NCBI RefSeq assembly: GCF_015548375.1
Contig: NZ_JADMWW010000017.1
Location: 1-60,422 of the forward strand
DNA: 60,422 nt
Source: Collinsella aerofaciens
GTDB taxonomy: Bacteria > Actinomycetota > Coriobacteriia > Coriobacteriales > Coriobacteriaceae
Reading direction: 5' to 3'
This document shows, piece after piece, positions 1 to 8,246 of this stretch (positions within the stretch are counted from its first letter, which is position 1; each line of letters opens with the position of its first letter). Under the pieces are notes generated by a model. It worked only from the letters and a program-made list of their open reading frames with translations. It was not told the DNA's origin and made no database searches. The position numbers were made by a program, and so were the translations under genes.

Positions 1-212
1 CGGCATTCAGCATCAGGGTAGCGCTGCGACGCGGAAATCGCGCGCCGTTGCCGCGCCCCGCAGTGCCCGCTTCCCCCGAGAACAATTATCAGTGCAGGTA
101 GACGGCTTGCCGATTTTTGAAAAAGCCGGCTATGGTTGACCCCCGCGGCTTAAACGTAGTAGATAGGCCCCTTTCGTGGCACGGCGTCAGACCAGTCTAA
201 TTGGGATGGGGC
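1..212. repeat. Left copy of terminal inverted dispersed repeat
   Basis: Bases 1-101 are the exact reverse complement of 60322-60422. From 102 to about 212 the two copies still align but are clearly diverged; they share the blocks CGTAGTAGATAGG and TTTCGTGGC. No convincing coding region lies in this stretch. Exact identity that stops abruptly, followed by homologous diverged sequence, suggests a dispersed intergenic repeat at which assembly broke. A true replicon terminus is less likely because the gene content is chromosomal. Confidence 0.85.
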
Positions 213-271
213 TTATTTGACCACCTGTCGATCTGATTGCCCAAGTAGTCAAAAAAGCCCCGTCCCAAATT
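199..271. repeat. Imperfect inverted repeat before the SRP RNA promoter
   Basis: The arms at about 199-220 and 249-271 share AATTGGGA/TCCCAA and GGGGCT/AGCCCC blocks and could form a stem of roughly 20 bp with a loop of about 28 bases. It lies where the repeat homologous to the right end fades out. It may be part of that repeat or a terminator of the gene beyond the window. No protein gene is supported here. Confidence 0.5.
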
Positions 272-278
272 AGCCACC

Positions 279-307
279 TTGCCCCATCGGGCTGGAGCGG
301 GTAAGAT
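279..307 (+). promoter_or_regulatory. Putative sigma70-type promoter of SRP RNA
   Basis: A -35-like TTGCCC (279-284) and a -10-like TAAGAT (302-307) are separated by exactly 17 bases. They would start transcription near 314-322, where the SRP RNA stem begins. Each box matches 4 of 6 consensus positions. The assignment rests on spacing and position only. Confidence 0.45.
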
Positions 308-321
308 ATACCGAGCGCCTA

Positions 322-430
322 GCGCGTTCGATGGGTTCGGATGACGACATGTTCCGAATCTGGTCAGGTCCGGAAGGAAGCAGCCATAAGGAGCCTCTGT
401 CGGGCATCCGAATCCATCGAGTGCGCAGGC
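322..430 (+). ncRNA. ffs: Signal recognition particle RNA, small (4.5S-like) type
   Basis: This is the RNA scaffold of the signal recognition particle; it binds Ffh and directs membrane proteins to the translocon. The universally conserved apical domain is visible at about 363-385 (GGTCAGGTCCGGAAGGAAGC). Outside it, GATGGGTTCGGATG at 330-343 pairs with CATCCGAATCCATC at 405-418, giving the single long hairpin of about 100 nt typical of small bacterial SRP RNAs. A T-run at 432-437 follows the closing stem and probably terminates the transcript. The exact ends are estimates; identification is firm because of the conserved domain. Confidence 0.93.
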
Positions 431-445
431 GTTTTTTGGTGCCGC

Positions 446-550
446 GGCTACCCGCGAGTGCCGGCAGGGCGCTTGGTGTCTTGCTGGTCCTCGGCTTCGC
501 CTGCGGGATCGCTCGACTACCAAGCGCCCTGCCGGCACTCGCGGGTAGCC
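446..550. repeat. Perfect 32-bp inverted repeat with 41-bp spacer
   Basis: Bases 446-477 are the exact reverse complement of 519-550. Outside the arms the match resumes after a short bulge (TTTTGGT near 434-440 against ACCAAAA near 552-558). The 41-base loop contains a small GGC-TTC-GCC hairpin. It starts only 16 bases after the SRP RNA. From 551 to 762 I see no gene. It may be a miniature element or a very strong terminator. I found no second copy in this window. Confidence 0.85.
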
Positions 551-762
551 GACCAAAACCGCCTGAAGGGTCACATTTATCTGATAATTGAATCCCCGGC
601 GTTATGCCGCTCGCTGGCGTTGCCAAAACATCGGCTGCTACGTGCCTTGGGCGCTAGTGACCGTTGCCCTTACATCTGTAACGAGTTGCTTACGCATCTC
701 CAGGGTTCTCCGTACTATCATGAATCAGATTGAATTGAGATGATGATAGGGAGCGCCTTTTT

Positions 763-2637
763 ATGATTGAGCTGCTCGGGCGTTTTGGTGGTAAATTTCG
801 CCGGTATATGGTGATTGGCCCTGCGTGCAAGTTGATTGAAGTGATCTTTGACCTGCTGACGCCGCTGGTGATTGCCCAGATGATCGATAAGGGCATCGGC
901 GCACACAATGTGAACGCTGTCGTCCACTACGGCATGGTACTTGCCGCCATGGCCGTGATCGGCATCTCGTTTACGCTCGTCTGCCAAAAGATGGCGGCGC
1001 TCACCTCGCAGGGTATGGGTACCGACATTCGCGGCGCACTCTACCAGCACATCAACAAGCTGAGCTATGCTGAGCTCGATCGCTTTGGCACGCCGTCGCT
1101 CATCACGCGTATCACCAACGATGTCAACCAGGTGCAGCTAGCTGTGGCGCTGGGCGTGCGCATGCTCATCCGCTGGCCTTTCCTGGCGGTGGGCTCCATG
1201 GTCGCGGCCCTTGCCATCGACCTTAAGCTCGGCATCATCTTTTTGATTTGCACGCCCGCCATCGGCCTGGTGTTTTGGTTTGTCATGGCGCGCTGCATCC
1301 CGTACTACAAACAGCTGCAGGCAAAGCTCGATCGCATCGCGCTTATTTGCCGCGAGGGACTTTCGGGCGCCCGCGTGGTCCGGGCGTTTGTGCGCGAGGG
1401 TCACGAGCGTGGGCGTTTTGCCCAGGCGGCCGATGACCAGGCGCGTGTCGCAATCGCGGTGGGCAAGCTCTCGTCGATTCTCAACCCCGTCACGTTTTTG
1501 GTGATGAACCTGGGCGTGTGCGCCATCCTGTGGGTGGGCGGCGTCCAGGTCAACGTGGGCGAGCTCACGCAGGGCCAGGTCATGGCGTTCGTCAACTACA
1601 TGACGCAGACCCTGACCTCCATCGTGTATGTCGCCAACCTGGTCGTGGTCTTTACTAAGGCGAGCGCCAGTGCGTCGCGTCTCAACGAGGTGCTCAATTG
1701 CGTGCCGAGCATTACCGACGAGGGCAACCAACCGGTTGCGCTGCCCGAGCCGAGCGAACTGGCGGGTGGCGCTGCTCCAGTCCCCGCGCTGAGCTTGAGC
1801 CAAGCGAGCTTCTCCTTTGGCGCGGGCGCCGCCAACGCCGTCAATGACGTGACCCTGGAGCTGCCGCTGGGCAAAACGCTCGGCATTATCGGCGGCACGG
1901 GTAGCGGTAAGTCGACGCTTATCTCGCTTATCCCGCGCCTGTACGACACGGGCGTCGGCAGCGTGAGCGTAATGGGTGCCGACGTGCGCGCCTGGCCGCT
2001 CGATCAGCTGCGCCATGTGGTCGCGACTGTTCCACAGCGCGCGTCGCTCGTGAGCGGCACCATCCGCAGCAACCTGACCTGGCGTGACGAGTCGGCGACC
2101 GACGAGGAGCTCTGGGCGGCGCTCGATATGGCGCAAGCGAGCGAGTTCGTGCGCAACAAGCCGCAGGGGCTCGACGCCCCGGTCGAGGCGGAAGGCAAGA
2201 ACTTCAGCGGCGGTCAGCGCCAGCGCCTGACCATTGCGCGTGCCCTGGTGGGCTCGCCGCAGATTCTGATTATGGATGACTCCGCCTCGGCGCTCGACTT
2301 TAAGACCGACGCGGCGCTTCGCCACGCCATCCGCGAGCGCAGCGTACGCGGTGCCGCCGCGGGCGGGATCCCGCTGACCACGGTGATCGTGAGCCAGCGC
2401 GTCTCGACCGTGCGCGATGCCGACATGATCTGCGTGCTCGACCACGGCTCGGTCGCGGGCCTGGGTACGCACGACGAGCTGTACGCAAGCTGCCAACTCT
2501 ATCGCGAGATTTGCCAGTCGCAGCTTCGTCGCGAGGAGCTCGAGGGTCAGCAGGGGAGCGTGATGCCCGCGTCCGTCCCAAGTCCCGCGTCCGCCCCGGC
2601 TGCCCCGGCATCCACTTGCGCAAAGGAGGGCTGTTAA
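763..2637 (+). CDS. Heterodimeric ABC exporter subunit with degenerate ATP site
   Basis: A 624-residue half-transporter: an N-terminal six-helix exporter domain (about 10-310) fused to an ATPase domain (about 345-590). Walker A GGTGSGKST begins at residue 377 and the signature FSGGQRQR at 481. The residue after the Walker B aspartate, normally catalytic Glu, is Asp (D506). The switch His is Gln (Q545, in VSQRVST). That is the pattern of the non-hydrolysing subunit in heterodimeric exporters such as BmrCD/TM287-288 (family knowledge). It is translated just ahead of its partner: its stop abuts the next ATG. Substrate is unknown; multidrug or peptide export is likely. A GGGAG ribosome site lies about 8 bases before the ATG. 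Confidence 0.9.
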   Translation: MIELLGRFGGKFRRYMVIGPACKLIEVIFDLLTPLVIAQMIDKGIGAHNVNAVVHYGMVLAAMAVIGISFTLVCQKMAALTSQGMGTDIRGALYQHINKLSYAELDRFGTPSLITRITNDVNQVQLAVALGVRMLIRWPFLAVGSMVAALAIDLKLGIIFLICTPAIGLVFWFVMARCIPYYKQLQAKLDRIALICREGLSGARVVRAFVREGHERGRFAQAADDQARVAIAVGKLSSILNPVTFLVMNLGVCAILWVGGVQVNVGELTQGQVMAFVNYMTQTLTSIVYVANLVVVFTKASASASRLNEVLNCVPSITDEGNQPVALPEPSELAGGAAPVPALSLSQASFSFGAGAANAVNDVTLELPLGKTLGIIGGTGSGKSTLISLIPRLYDTGVGSVSVMGADVRAWPLDQLRHVVATVPQRASLVSGTIRSNLTWRDESATDEELWAALDMAQASEFVRNKPQGLDAPVEAEGKNFSGGQRQRLTIARALVGSPQILIMDDSASALDFKTDAALRHAIRERSVRGAAAGGIPLTTVIVSQRVSTVRDADMICVLDHGSVAGLGTHDELYASCQLYREICQSQLRREELEGQQGSVMPASVPSPASAPAAPASTCAKEGC

Positions 2638-4497
2638 ATGAATCCGTATACTTCTTCCGGTTCGGTCGCCACGATGACGGCCAACGTGTCCGGCAACGAT
2701 AGCCTCAACGACTTGGGTGACGGCCCGCGTCAGCCCGGTGATCCCGAACGCTACCCCGTGGGCGCGGTAACTCGCCGCCTGCTGGGCTACGTCCGTCCGC
2801 ATCGCATTTCGTTTACGGCGTCGTTTGTGAGCGCCGCCATCTCGGTGGTCTTGCAACTCTATACGCCCATCCTCATTGGCGAGGGCATCGACCTCATCGT
2901 CGCGGCGGGTCAGGTGGACTTCGACGCCTTGCTGCCGCTTGTTACCAAACTCGCCCTCGTCGTGGTGGGGGCCGCGGCCTTCCAGTGGCTGCAAGGCTAT
3001 TGCGTCAACCGCCTGTCCTACGAGACGGTGCGCGACATGCGCGTGGAGGCAAGCGACAAGCTCAGCCGCATGCCGCTCAGCTTTATCGACGGCCATGCCC
3101 ACGGCGACCTCATGAGCCGTGTGGTCAACGACGTCGATCAGGTGGGTGACGGCCTGCTACAGGGCTTTACGCAGCTCTTTACCGGCGTTATCACCATCGT
3201 GGGCACGCTCGCATTTATGCTCTCCATCAACCTGACCATGACGCTTGTGGTGGTGCTCGTCACGCCGCTTTCCATCTTTGCGGCCGGTGCCATCGCCAAG
3301 CTTTCCAACAAGAGCTTTGCTGCTCAACAGCGCATCCAGGGCCAACTCGGCGGTCATATCGAGGAGTATGTGGGTGAGCAAAAGCTCGTGGACGCCTTCG
3401 CCTACGGCCCGCGCGCTCAACAGCGCTTCGATGTCCTCAACGCCGAGCTCTATACGGCGGGCGAGCGCGCGCAGTTTATGGGTTCGCTTTCCAACCCCGG
3501 AACGCGCTTTATCAATAACATCATCTACGCCGTGGTCGCCGTGATCGGCTGCGCGGGCGTGATCACAGGCGTGCCCGCGACGCTCACGGTGGGCGGCGTG
3601 CAGATCTTCCTGTCCTACGCCAACCAGTACACTAAGCCGTTCAACGAGGTCACGAACGTCATCACGCAGATCCAGACCGCGTACGCCTCGGCGCGCCGCA
3701 TGTTCGCGTTGCTCGATGCGTGCGAACAGGAGCCCGACGCTGTGGATGCCATTGAACTCGCCGCCCCGAAGGGCGAGGTTTCGTTTGAGCATGTGGACTT
3801 TAGCTATGTGCCCGATCGCAAACTGTTGCAGGATATCTGCATCGACGCCAAGCCCGGTATGCGCATTGCCCTCGTCGGTCCCACGGGCTGTGGCAAGACG
3901 ACGCTCATCAACCTGCTGCTACGCTTTTACGATATCGATGCTGGGCGCATCGCGGTCGATGGTCGCTCCTCGCGTGACTACACACGTGCGAGCCTGCGCC
4001 GCGCCTTTGGCATGGTGCTGCAGGACACCTGGCTGTTTAAGGGCACGGTGGCCGAAAACATTGCCTACGGTTGCCCCGATGCCACGCGCGAGCAGATTGT
4101 CGAGGCCGCCAAGCGCGCTCATGCGCATAAGTTTATCGTGCAGCTGCCAGGCGGCTACGATACGGTGATCGGCGAGGGCAGCGGCACGTTTAGCCAGGGT
4201 CAAAAACAGCTGCTGTGCATCGCGCGCGTCATGCTCACCGACCCGGCTATCTTGCTACTGGACGAGGCGACCTCGAGCATCGATACCCGCACCGAGCTGC
4301 AGGTGCAGGCGGCATTCGACGAGCTCATGGCTGGCCGCACGAGCTTTGTCGTGGCACACCGCCTGTCGACGATTCGCGACGCCGATTGCATCCTGGTAAT
4401 GCGCGATGGCGAGATTATCGAGCGCGGCACGCACGATGAACTGCTCGCGGCAGGCGGCTTTTACGCCGAGCTCTACCGCAGCCAATTCGCCCAGTAA
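2638..4497 (+). CDS. Heterodimeric ABC exporter subunit, catalytic partner
   Basis: A 619-residue fused permease-ATPase in the inner-membrane exporter family. After a ~40-residue polar N-terminus come six membrane segments (about 55-345), then the ATPase domain. Walker A GPTGCGKTT starts at residue 414, catalytic Glu is E543 (LLLDEATSSID) and switch His is H574 (VVAHRLST). Its signature is FSQGQ (518) rather than LSGGQ. In a heterodimer this altered signature would face the degenerate site of the upstream partner, leaving one good ATP site. The ATG follows the upstream stop directly and is preceded by AAAGGAGG. The pair is almost certainly co-transcribed and assembles as one exporter. Confidence 0.92.
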   Translation: MNPYTSSGSVATMTANVSGNDSLNDLGDGPRQPGDPERYPVGAVTRRLLGYVRPHRISFTASFVSAAISVVLQLYTPILIGEGIDLIVAAGQVDFDALLPLVTKLALVVVGAAAFQWLQGYCVNRLSYETVRDMRVEASDKLSRMPLSFIDGHAHGDLMSRVVNDVDQVGDGLLQGFTQLFTGVITIVGTLAFMLSINLTMTLVVVLVTPLSIFAAGAIAKLSNKSFAAQQRIQGQLGGHIEEYVGEQKLVDAFAYGPRAQQRFDVLNAELYTAGERAQFMGSLSNPGTRFINNIIYAVVAVIGCAGVITGVPATLTVGGVQIFLSYANQYTKPFNEVTNVITQIQTAYASARRMFALLDACEQEPDAVDAIELAAPKGEVSFEHVDFSYVPDRKLLQDICIDAKPGMRIALVGPTGCGKTTLINLLLRFYDIDAGRIAVDGRSSRDYTRASLRRAFGMVLQDTWLFKGTVAENIAYGCPDATREQIVEAAKRAHAHKFIVQLPGGYDTVIGEGSGTFSQGQKQLLCIARVMLTDPAILLLDEATSSIDTRTELQVQAAFDELMAGRTSFVVAHRLSTIRDADCILVMRDGEIIERGTHDELLAAGGFYAELYRSQFAQ

Positions 4498-4617
4498 GCA
4501 AGACGTGGGGCAAATGAATCAATCGGCAGACGGTGGTTTACATCTGCCACGTTAGTACTAAGATATTCATCTAATAAATTGCATTAGTGGCTTTAGTTTT
4601 GGGGGAAACGAGGCAAC

Positions 4618-5175
4618 GTGACTATGACGTGCTCTTTGGTGGTCAACAGCAAGAGCGGTAATACCAGGATGGTTTCGGGCGCGATCAAGCGCGCTCTGCA
4701 GGCTGCGGGTGTCGAGTTTGTCCATGCCGCGGCGTTGAGCGACGATGCGGATGCGGATCAGGTTGCACTCGAGGCGCAGGGCGCCTGTGCGGCCGACATG
4801 GTGCTCGTCGGTTTTTGGTGCGACAAGGGCGCATGCACGCCTTCGGTCGCGGCGTTGCTCTCCGCCTTGCACGGCAAACGCGTCTTTCTGTTTGGTACCT
4901 GCGGTTTTGGTGCCAGTCAGAGATATTACCAGCAGATTATCGATCGTGTGACCTCCAATTTGGCCGATGATGCCGAGCTAGTGGGCTGGGCAATGTGCCA
5001 GGGCAAGATGGGCCCCGCGGTCAAACAGCGCTACGAGGCCATGCTCGAGCAAGATCCCGACAACGCCCGCGCTAAGTTGCTGCTCGACAACTGGGTTGCC
5101 GCAAAGGACCATCCCACCAAGGATGATTTGGACCATATGGCGGCAGCGGCCAAGAAGGCCGTGCTGGGCGAGTAG
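4618..5175 (+). CDS. Flavodoxin-like protein
   Basis: A protein of about 185 residues with the flavodoxin fold. The N-terminal strand and phosphate loop read SLVVNSKSGNT, the SxSGNT pattern that binds FMN phosphate. A central strand (RVFLFGTCGFG) and a conserved GKMGPAVKQRYE segment follow. It probably carries electrons to a reductase in the cytosol; the partner is not in the window. Some gut-bacterial flavodoxins with this kind of C-terminus are annotated BilS and act in bilirubin reduction, but no BilR-like gene is adjacent, so that role is speculation. The GTG at 4618 is chosen because GAGG lies just upstream; ATG 4624 is an alternative. Confidence 0.75.
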   Translation: MTMTCSLVVNSKSGNTRMVSGAIKRALQAAGVEFVHAAALSDDADADQVALEAQGACAADMVLVGFWCDKGACTPSVAALLSALHGKRVFLFGTCGFGASQRYYQQIIDRVTSNLADDAELVGWAMCQGKMGPAVKQRYEAMLEQDPDNARAKLLLDNWVAAKDHPTKDDLDHMAAAAKKAVLGE

Positions 5176-5219
5176 CTTCGCCGTTCGCGGTCCTTCGTGC
5201 AAAACAATACAAACGTGAA

Positions 5220-5246
5220 AGCCTCGAAGTTCTCGAGGCTTTTTTC
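5220..5246 (+). terminator. Intrinsic terminator after flavodoxin gene
   Basis: An 8-bp stem (AGCCTCGA / TCGAGGCT) with a 5-base loop is followed by a run of six T. It ends the exporter/flavodoxin transcription unit, 45 bases after the stop. Confidence 0.85.
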
Positions 5247-5339
5247 TTGACAGGGGACCGCTCCGTGGCAAGCGTTTGGGGTAACATTTTCCATCACCCC
5301 GATGACGAGGCCGTCTTGAACGACACGCTCGCATGCGCT

Positions 5340-5499
5340 CGCTGGATGTAGTCAGAGTGGGACGGGCTTTCCGGATGGGCGGGATATCGGAAAGTGCGAC
5401 CCGGAACTTGCAATCGGAGTGGGATGAGGTTTCCCAACGGAGCCACAAGCGGAAACTGCATCCCACTCCGAACGTGAATTCTGGGACACGGTTTCCGGA
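5340..5499. repeat. Cluster of degenerate GTGGGAT...TTTCC motifs
   Basis: The block 'GAGTGGGA(T/C)...TTTCC' occurs at about 5356-5373 and 5418-5434, in inverted form at 5450-5470, and partly at 5482-5497 (GGGACACGGTTTCC). The copies at 5414-5434 and 5450-5470 are inverted and could pair into a stem of about 20 bp. No coding sequence is supported between 5247 and 5500. Several diverged copies in both orientations look like a short dispersed repeat family, not an operator. Confidence 0.6.
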
Positions 5500-5506
5500 T
5501 GAAAAA

Positions 5507-5530
5507 AAGGCCACATGACGTGGCCTTCAA
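5507..5530 (-). terminator. Terminator-like hairpin on the minus strand
   Basis: AAGGCCAC / GTGGCCTT with a small loop, flanked by A7 on the plus strand, which is a U-tract after the hairpin when read on the minus strand. It lies about 200 bases past the end of the LtaS-like gene and could end its transcript. Confidence 0.65.
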
Positions 5531-5566
5531 CTTATATATGTTGCGGATGCTCTCATGAAAAGCCAC

Positions 5567-5712
5567 GCCTCAACACCGAGGCGTCTGCCCGAGCGGCGCG
5601 GAACGTAAGGTTCATCGCGAGTTCCGCACGAGCCGGAGAGCACTTAATGTGCTCTCCGTGCGAGCAGGACTGCCCGAGCAGGGAACCTAACATTCCGCGC
5701 CGCCGGGCAGAC
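5567..5712. repeat. Nested 130-bp inverted repeat 3' of the LtaS-like gene
   Basis: The outer arms 5582-5612 and 5682-5712 are nearly complementary over about 30 bases (GTCTGCCC...GGTTC against GAACC...GGGCAGAC). Inside sits a perfect 9-bp hairpin GGAGAGCAC-TTAAT-GTGCTCTCC (5634-5656), itself inside a GCAC/GTGC pair. A small CCTC/GAGG hairpin lies at 5567-5580. No reading frame is credible here. The RNA would fold into a long branched structure in the 3' region of the minus-strand gene. Confidence 0.75.
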
Positions 5713-5732
5713 GAACCAGGTCGAAGGACCCG

Positions 5733-8048
5733 CTACTTGATCTTAGTAGTACCCGGCGCCAGGTTGGGGTCGGTCTCGTTGGCCTCGGTCTGGAAGTGCT
5801 CCGTATAGACGTTCTTGCCGTCGCGGAACATCTCGTAGTACTGCATCTTGGCGTAATCCTCGCGCGCCTTGGTGGCGGCAGCGGCAGCGGCGTCGTCACC
5901 GGTGACGTTGGAGGAGAGCGCCCAGCGCAGGCTGGCGTCCTCGTAGCCCACGGAGTTGATGGCGGGCAGCGACTCACGCAGCGTCATGTGCGCCTTCTGG
6001 TAGTCGGTCAGCGGTGCGCCGATCAGCTGCATAAGCTGGGTGGACAGGTAGTTGGTGGACAGGTCGTCGGTCTCGCTCGTCTGGTCGCAACCGGCAACGT
6101 CGTAGTTGGCCCAGATGATGTAATCGGTCTGCCACAGGCGCTCCTGGTGGGTGGCGTCATCCTCGCCAGTAAACCACTTATCGTTGAACTTGGACGGGAA
6201 GAACGGCTGGTGGTCGCCCCAGAACACCACGACCACCTTACGGTCGAGCTTGCTCAGGGCGTTGAGGAAGTAGCGAAGCGCCTGATCGGACTGCTCGATG
6301 CACGAGACATACTCGTCGACATCGGAGAGCGTGCCGTCCTCGACGGTCTTGGCGTCCAGGTCGGTCGTGTCGATGTTCAGGTGCATCTGCTTGTCGACCG
6401 GCAGCAGGCCCGTGTCGTAGCCCGAGTGGTTCTGCATGGTCACGTCGAAGATAAACTGCGGATCGGCGTTCTGGTCGAGCAGCTCAAGAATCTTGTCGTA
6501 GGTCGCCTGGTCGGTCACCATGCCGCGCAGGGTATCGGCGCCCTGGAAGTCGTTGATGGATAGGAACTGGTCAAAGCCAAAGTCCTTGTAGACGTTCTCG
6601 CGGTTCCAGTTGGTCGCGTGGTTGGGGTGCATGGCCGTGGTGGAATATCCGAGCGACTTGAACTGCTCTGCCAGGTTCCCAGTCGTTTCCATGTTGTAGA
6701 TGGTGTAGGGGTACACGCCCGAGCCCAGGTTGGCCATGGAGTTGCCGGTCATAAACTCAAACTCGGTATTGGCGGTACCGCCGCCGTAGGCGCTCACATA
6801 GAGCTTGCCGCGGCTGAGGCAGTTGGACAGGCTCTTAAAGTACTGCGGGCCCTCGTAGCCGGCGCGCATGTTCTGGTAGATCGACAGATCCGAGAACGTC
6901 TCGTTCATGATGGCGATGACCGTGGGCTTCTCGCTGTCGAATTGCTCCTTTGCGGCGGTGCGCTCGTCACTCTTGGCGGCGTCGGACTTGTCGTAGGCCT
7001 TGGCGTACTTTTTGAGCGTGGCCTTGGCGTCATCGACAGAATAGTCGGCGGGTTTGGGCGGCTTGATGGACTGTGCCGCGCTAATAAAGGCAGGCAGGTA
7101 GCCCTCGCGCCAGTAGCTCTCGAGCGGACGCCAGGTGTAGACGGTGATGCCGAGGGTGTTGTAGTAGTCGATGAGCGTGACATGCGCGGTCACGCCGCCC
7201 AGGCACAGCACCGCCACGAGCAGGTTGGTGAGCAGCATGCGCTTGGCGTTGGCGGCGCCCTTCTGACGGTGCGGCGCGACCAGGCCGGCGTACTCGCACA
7301 GCAGCATGGCGATGGCGGTAAAGCCCATGGATAGCACGCAGAACAGCGAGATCGAGAAGGTGTAGCCGGTGCCGGCGACCGCGGCGGCGGTGGAGATGGC
7401 CGAAAGGTCGCCCGGCTGGATGGGCATGGATTTAAACGTGATGACAAAGAACTCGGCAATGCCCAGGACAAAGAGGGCAAAGGCCAGGACCGCGGGAGCT
7501 GCGCCATGACGCTGGAACAGAAAGAACAAGCCGGTCATGAGCACGGTGATGATGGCCCACTCGAGCAGGATGCACAGGGGGTAGACCCAGGTAAAGTCGT
7601 GGTTGGACGAGACCTCCATGCCCAGCAGCGCAAAGACGCCGGCGAGCAGCAGGCACAGGACGGCGGCGACGAGCGGTTTGCCCACAAAGGCGCCGCGCAG
7701 GCGGGCGAGCTTGCCGGTGGGGGCGGGGGCGTCGGGCGCGGCAAACGCAAAGACGCGCGGGGCGATGCGGTCGCGGGCGATGCTGGCCCAAGCGCAGCCG
7801 GTGAGGATGGCGTTGGTCAGGATGAGCATCACAAAGGCGAGCGGCTCGTTTTGGGCGACGAGGCCAATGGCGCCCCAAATGGTCAAAAAGAGCTGGAACA
7901 GGCCGAAGGCGACGCTCCACCCAAGAGCGCTTTTGGCGACGGTGCCCGACTGAGCGCGAATGGCCTTGGCCTCGCGCAAGACAAGGTAGACGGTCGCCGC
8001 AAGACCGACGAGCGAGATGGCGGCAGCGAACATGCTGAGACTCCTCAC
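5733..8048 (-). CDS. LtaS/MdoB-family phosphoglycerol transferase (sulfatase fold)
   Basis: A 771-residue membrane enzyme of the lipoteichoic acid synthase family. The N-terminal third holds several hydrophobic segments (about 5-300). The extracytoplasmic sulfatase-like domain starts near residue 370 (VIAIMNETFSDLS). The catalytic threonine is expected at T425 in GGGTANTEFEFMTG. Other metal-site motifs are visible: MHPNH and FWGDHQPFF. Family members polymerise glycerol-phosphate from phosphatidylglycerol onto a glycolipid outside the membrane. Whether this one makes LTA or decorates another glycan cannot be decided. It is a single gene, convergent with the exporter operon and divergent from the nitroreductase. 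The 198 bp divergent region (8049-8246) shows no strong feature. Confidence 0.88.
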   Translation of the reverse strand: MRSLSMFAAAISLVGLAATVYLVLREAKAIRAQSGTVAKSALGWSVAFGLFQLFLTIWGAIGLVAQNEPLAFVMLILTNAILTGCAWASIARDRIAPRVFAFAAPDAPAPTGKLARLRGAFVGKPLVAAVLCLLLAGVFALLGMEVSSNHDFTWVYPLCILLEWAIITVLMTGLFFLFQRHGAAPAVLAFALFVLGIAEFFVITFKSMPIQPGDLSAISTAAAVAGTGYTFSISLFCVLSMGFTAIAMLLCEYAGLVAPHRQKGAANAKRMLLTNLLVAVLCLGGVTAHVTLIDYYNTLGITVYTWRPLESYWREGYLPAFISAAQSIKPPKPADYSVDDAKATLKKYAKAYDKSDAAKSDERTAAKEQFDSEKPTVIAIMNETFSDLSIYQNMRAGYEGPQYFKSLSNCLSRGKLYVSAYGGGTANTEFEFMTGNSMANLGSGVYPYTIYNMETTGNLAEQFKSLGYSTTAMHPNHATNWNRENVYKDFGFDQFLSINDFQGADTLRGMVTDQATYDKILELLDQNADPQFIFDVTMQNHSGYDTGLLPVDKQMHLNIDTTDLDAKTVEDGTLSDVDEYVSCIEQSDQALRYFLNALSKLDRKVVVVFWGDHQPFFPSKFNDKWFTGEDDATHQERLWQTDYIIWANYDVAGCDQTSETDDLSTNYLSTQLMQLIGAPLTDYQKAHMTLRESLPAINSVGYEDASLRWALSSNVTGDDAAAAAATKAREDYAKMQYYEMFRDGKNVYTEHFQTEANETDPNLAPGTTKIK

Positions 8049-8246
8049 AAACTAAAACCTACGAAAGCGGGGGTTTACCCGATTGTTACCAAGCTATGCG
8101 CTGCATTTGGTGACTGCGCACAACAACCAGCCATAATAACGCGCGTGCGTGGCGGTGTTGCGCAATGTAGCGGCGACCTGCGCGATAATGGACGGGAATT
8201 ACACGGAAACGTAAAGGCTTCTTAAAGAAATGGCGAGGGTAGGGCG

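Noticed and set aside
716-747. TATCAT...ATGATA inverted repeat before the ABC exporter as a MarR-type operator
   Set aside because: Only 6-bp arms with a 20-base gap, and no MarR gene near; too weak to list.
1138-3102. Very long open frame (654 codons) on the minus strand opposite the ABC exporter
   Set aside because: It is a shadow of the high-GC codon pattern of the exporter genes: rich in Arg/His/Ala, no domains, no ribosome site, and it spans both real genes.
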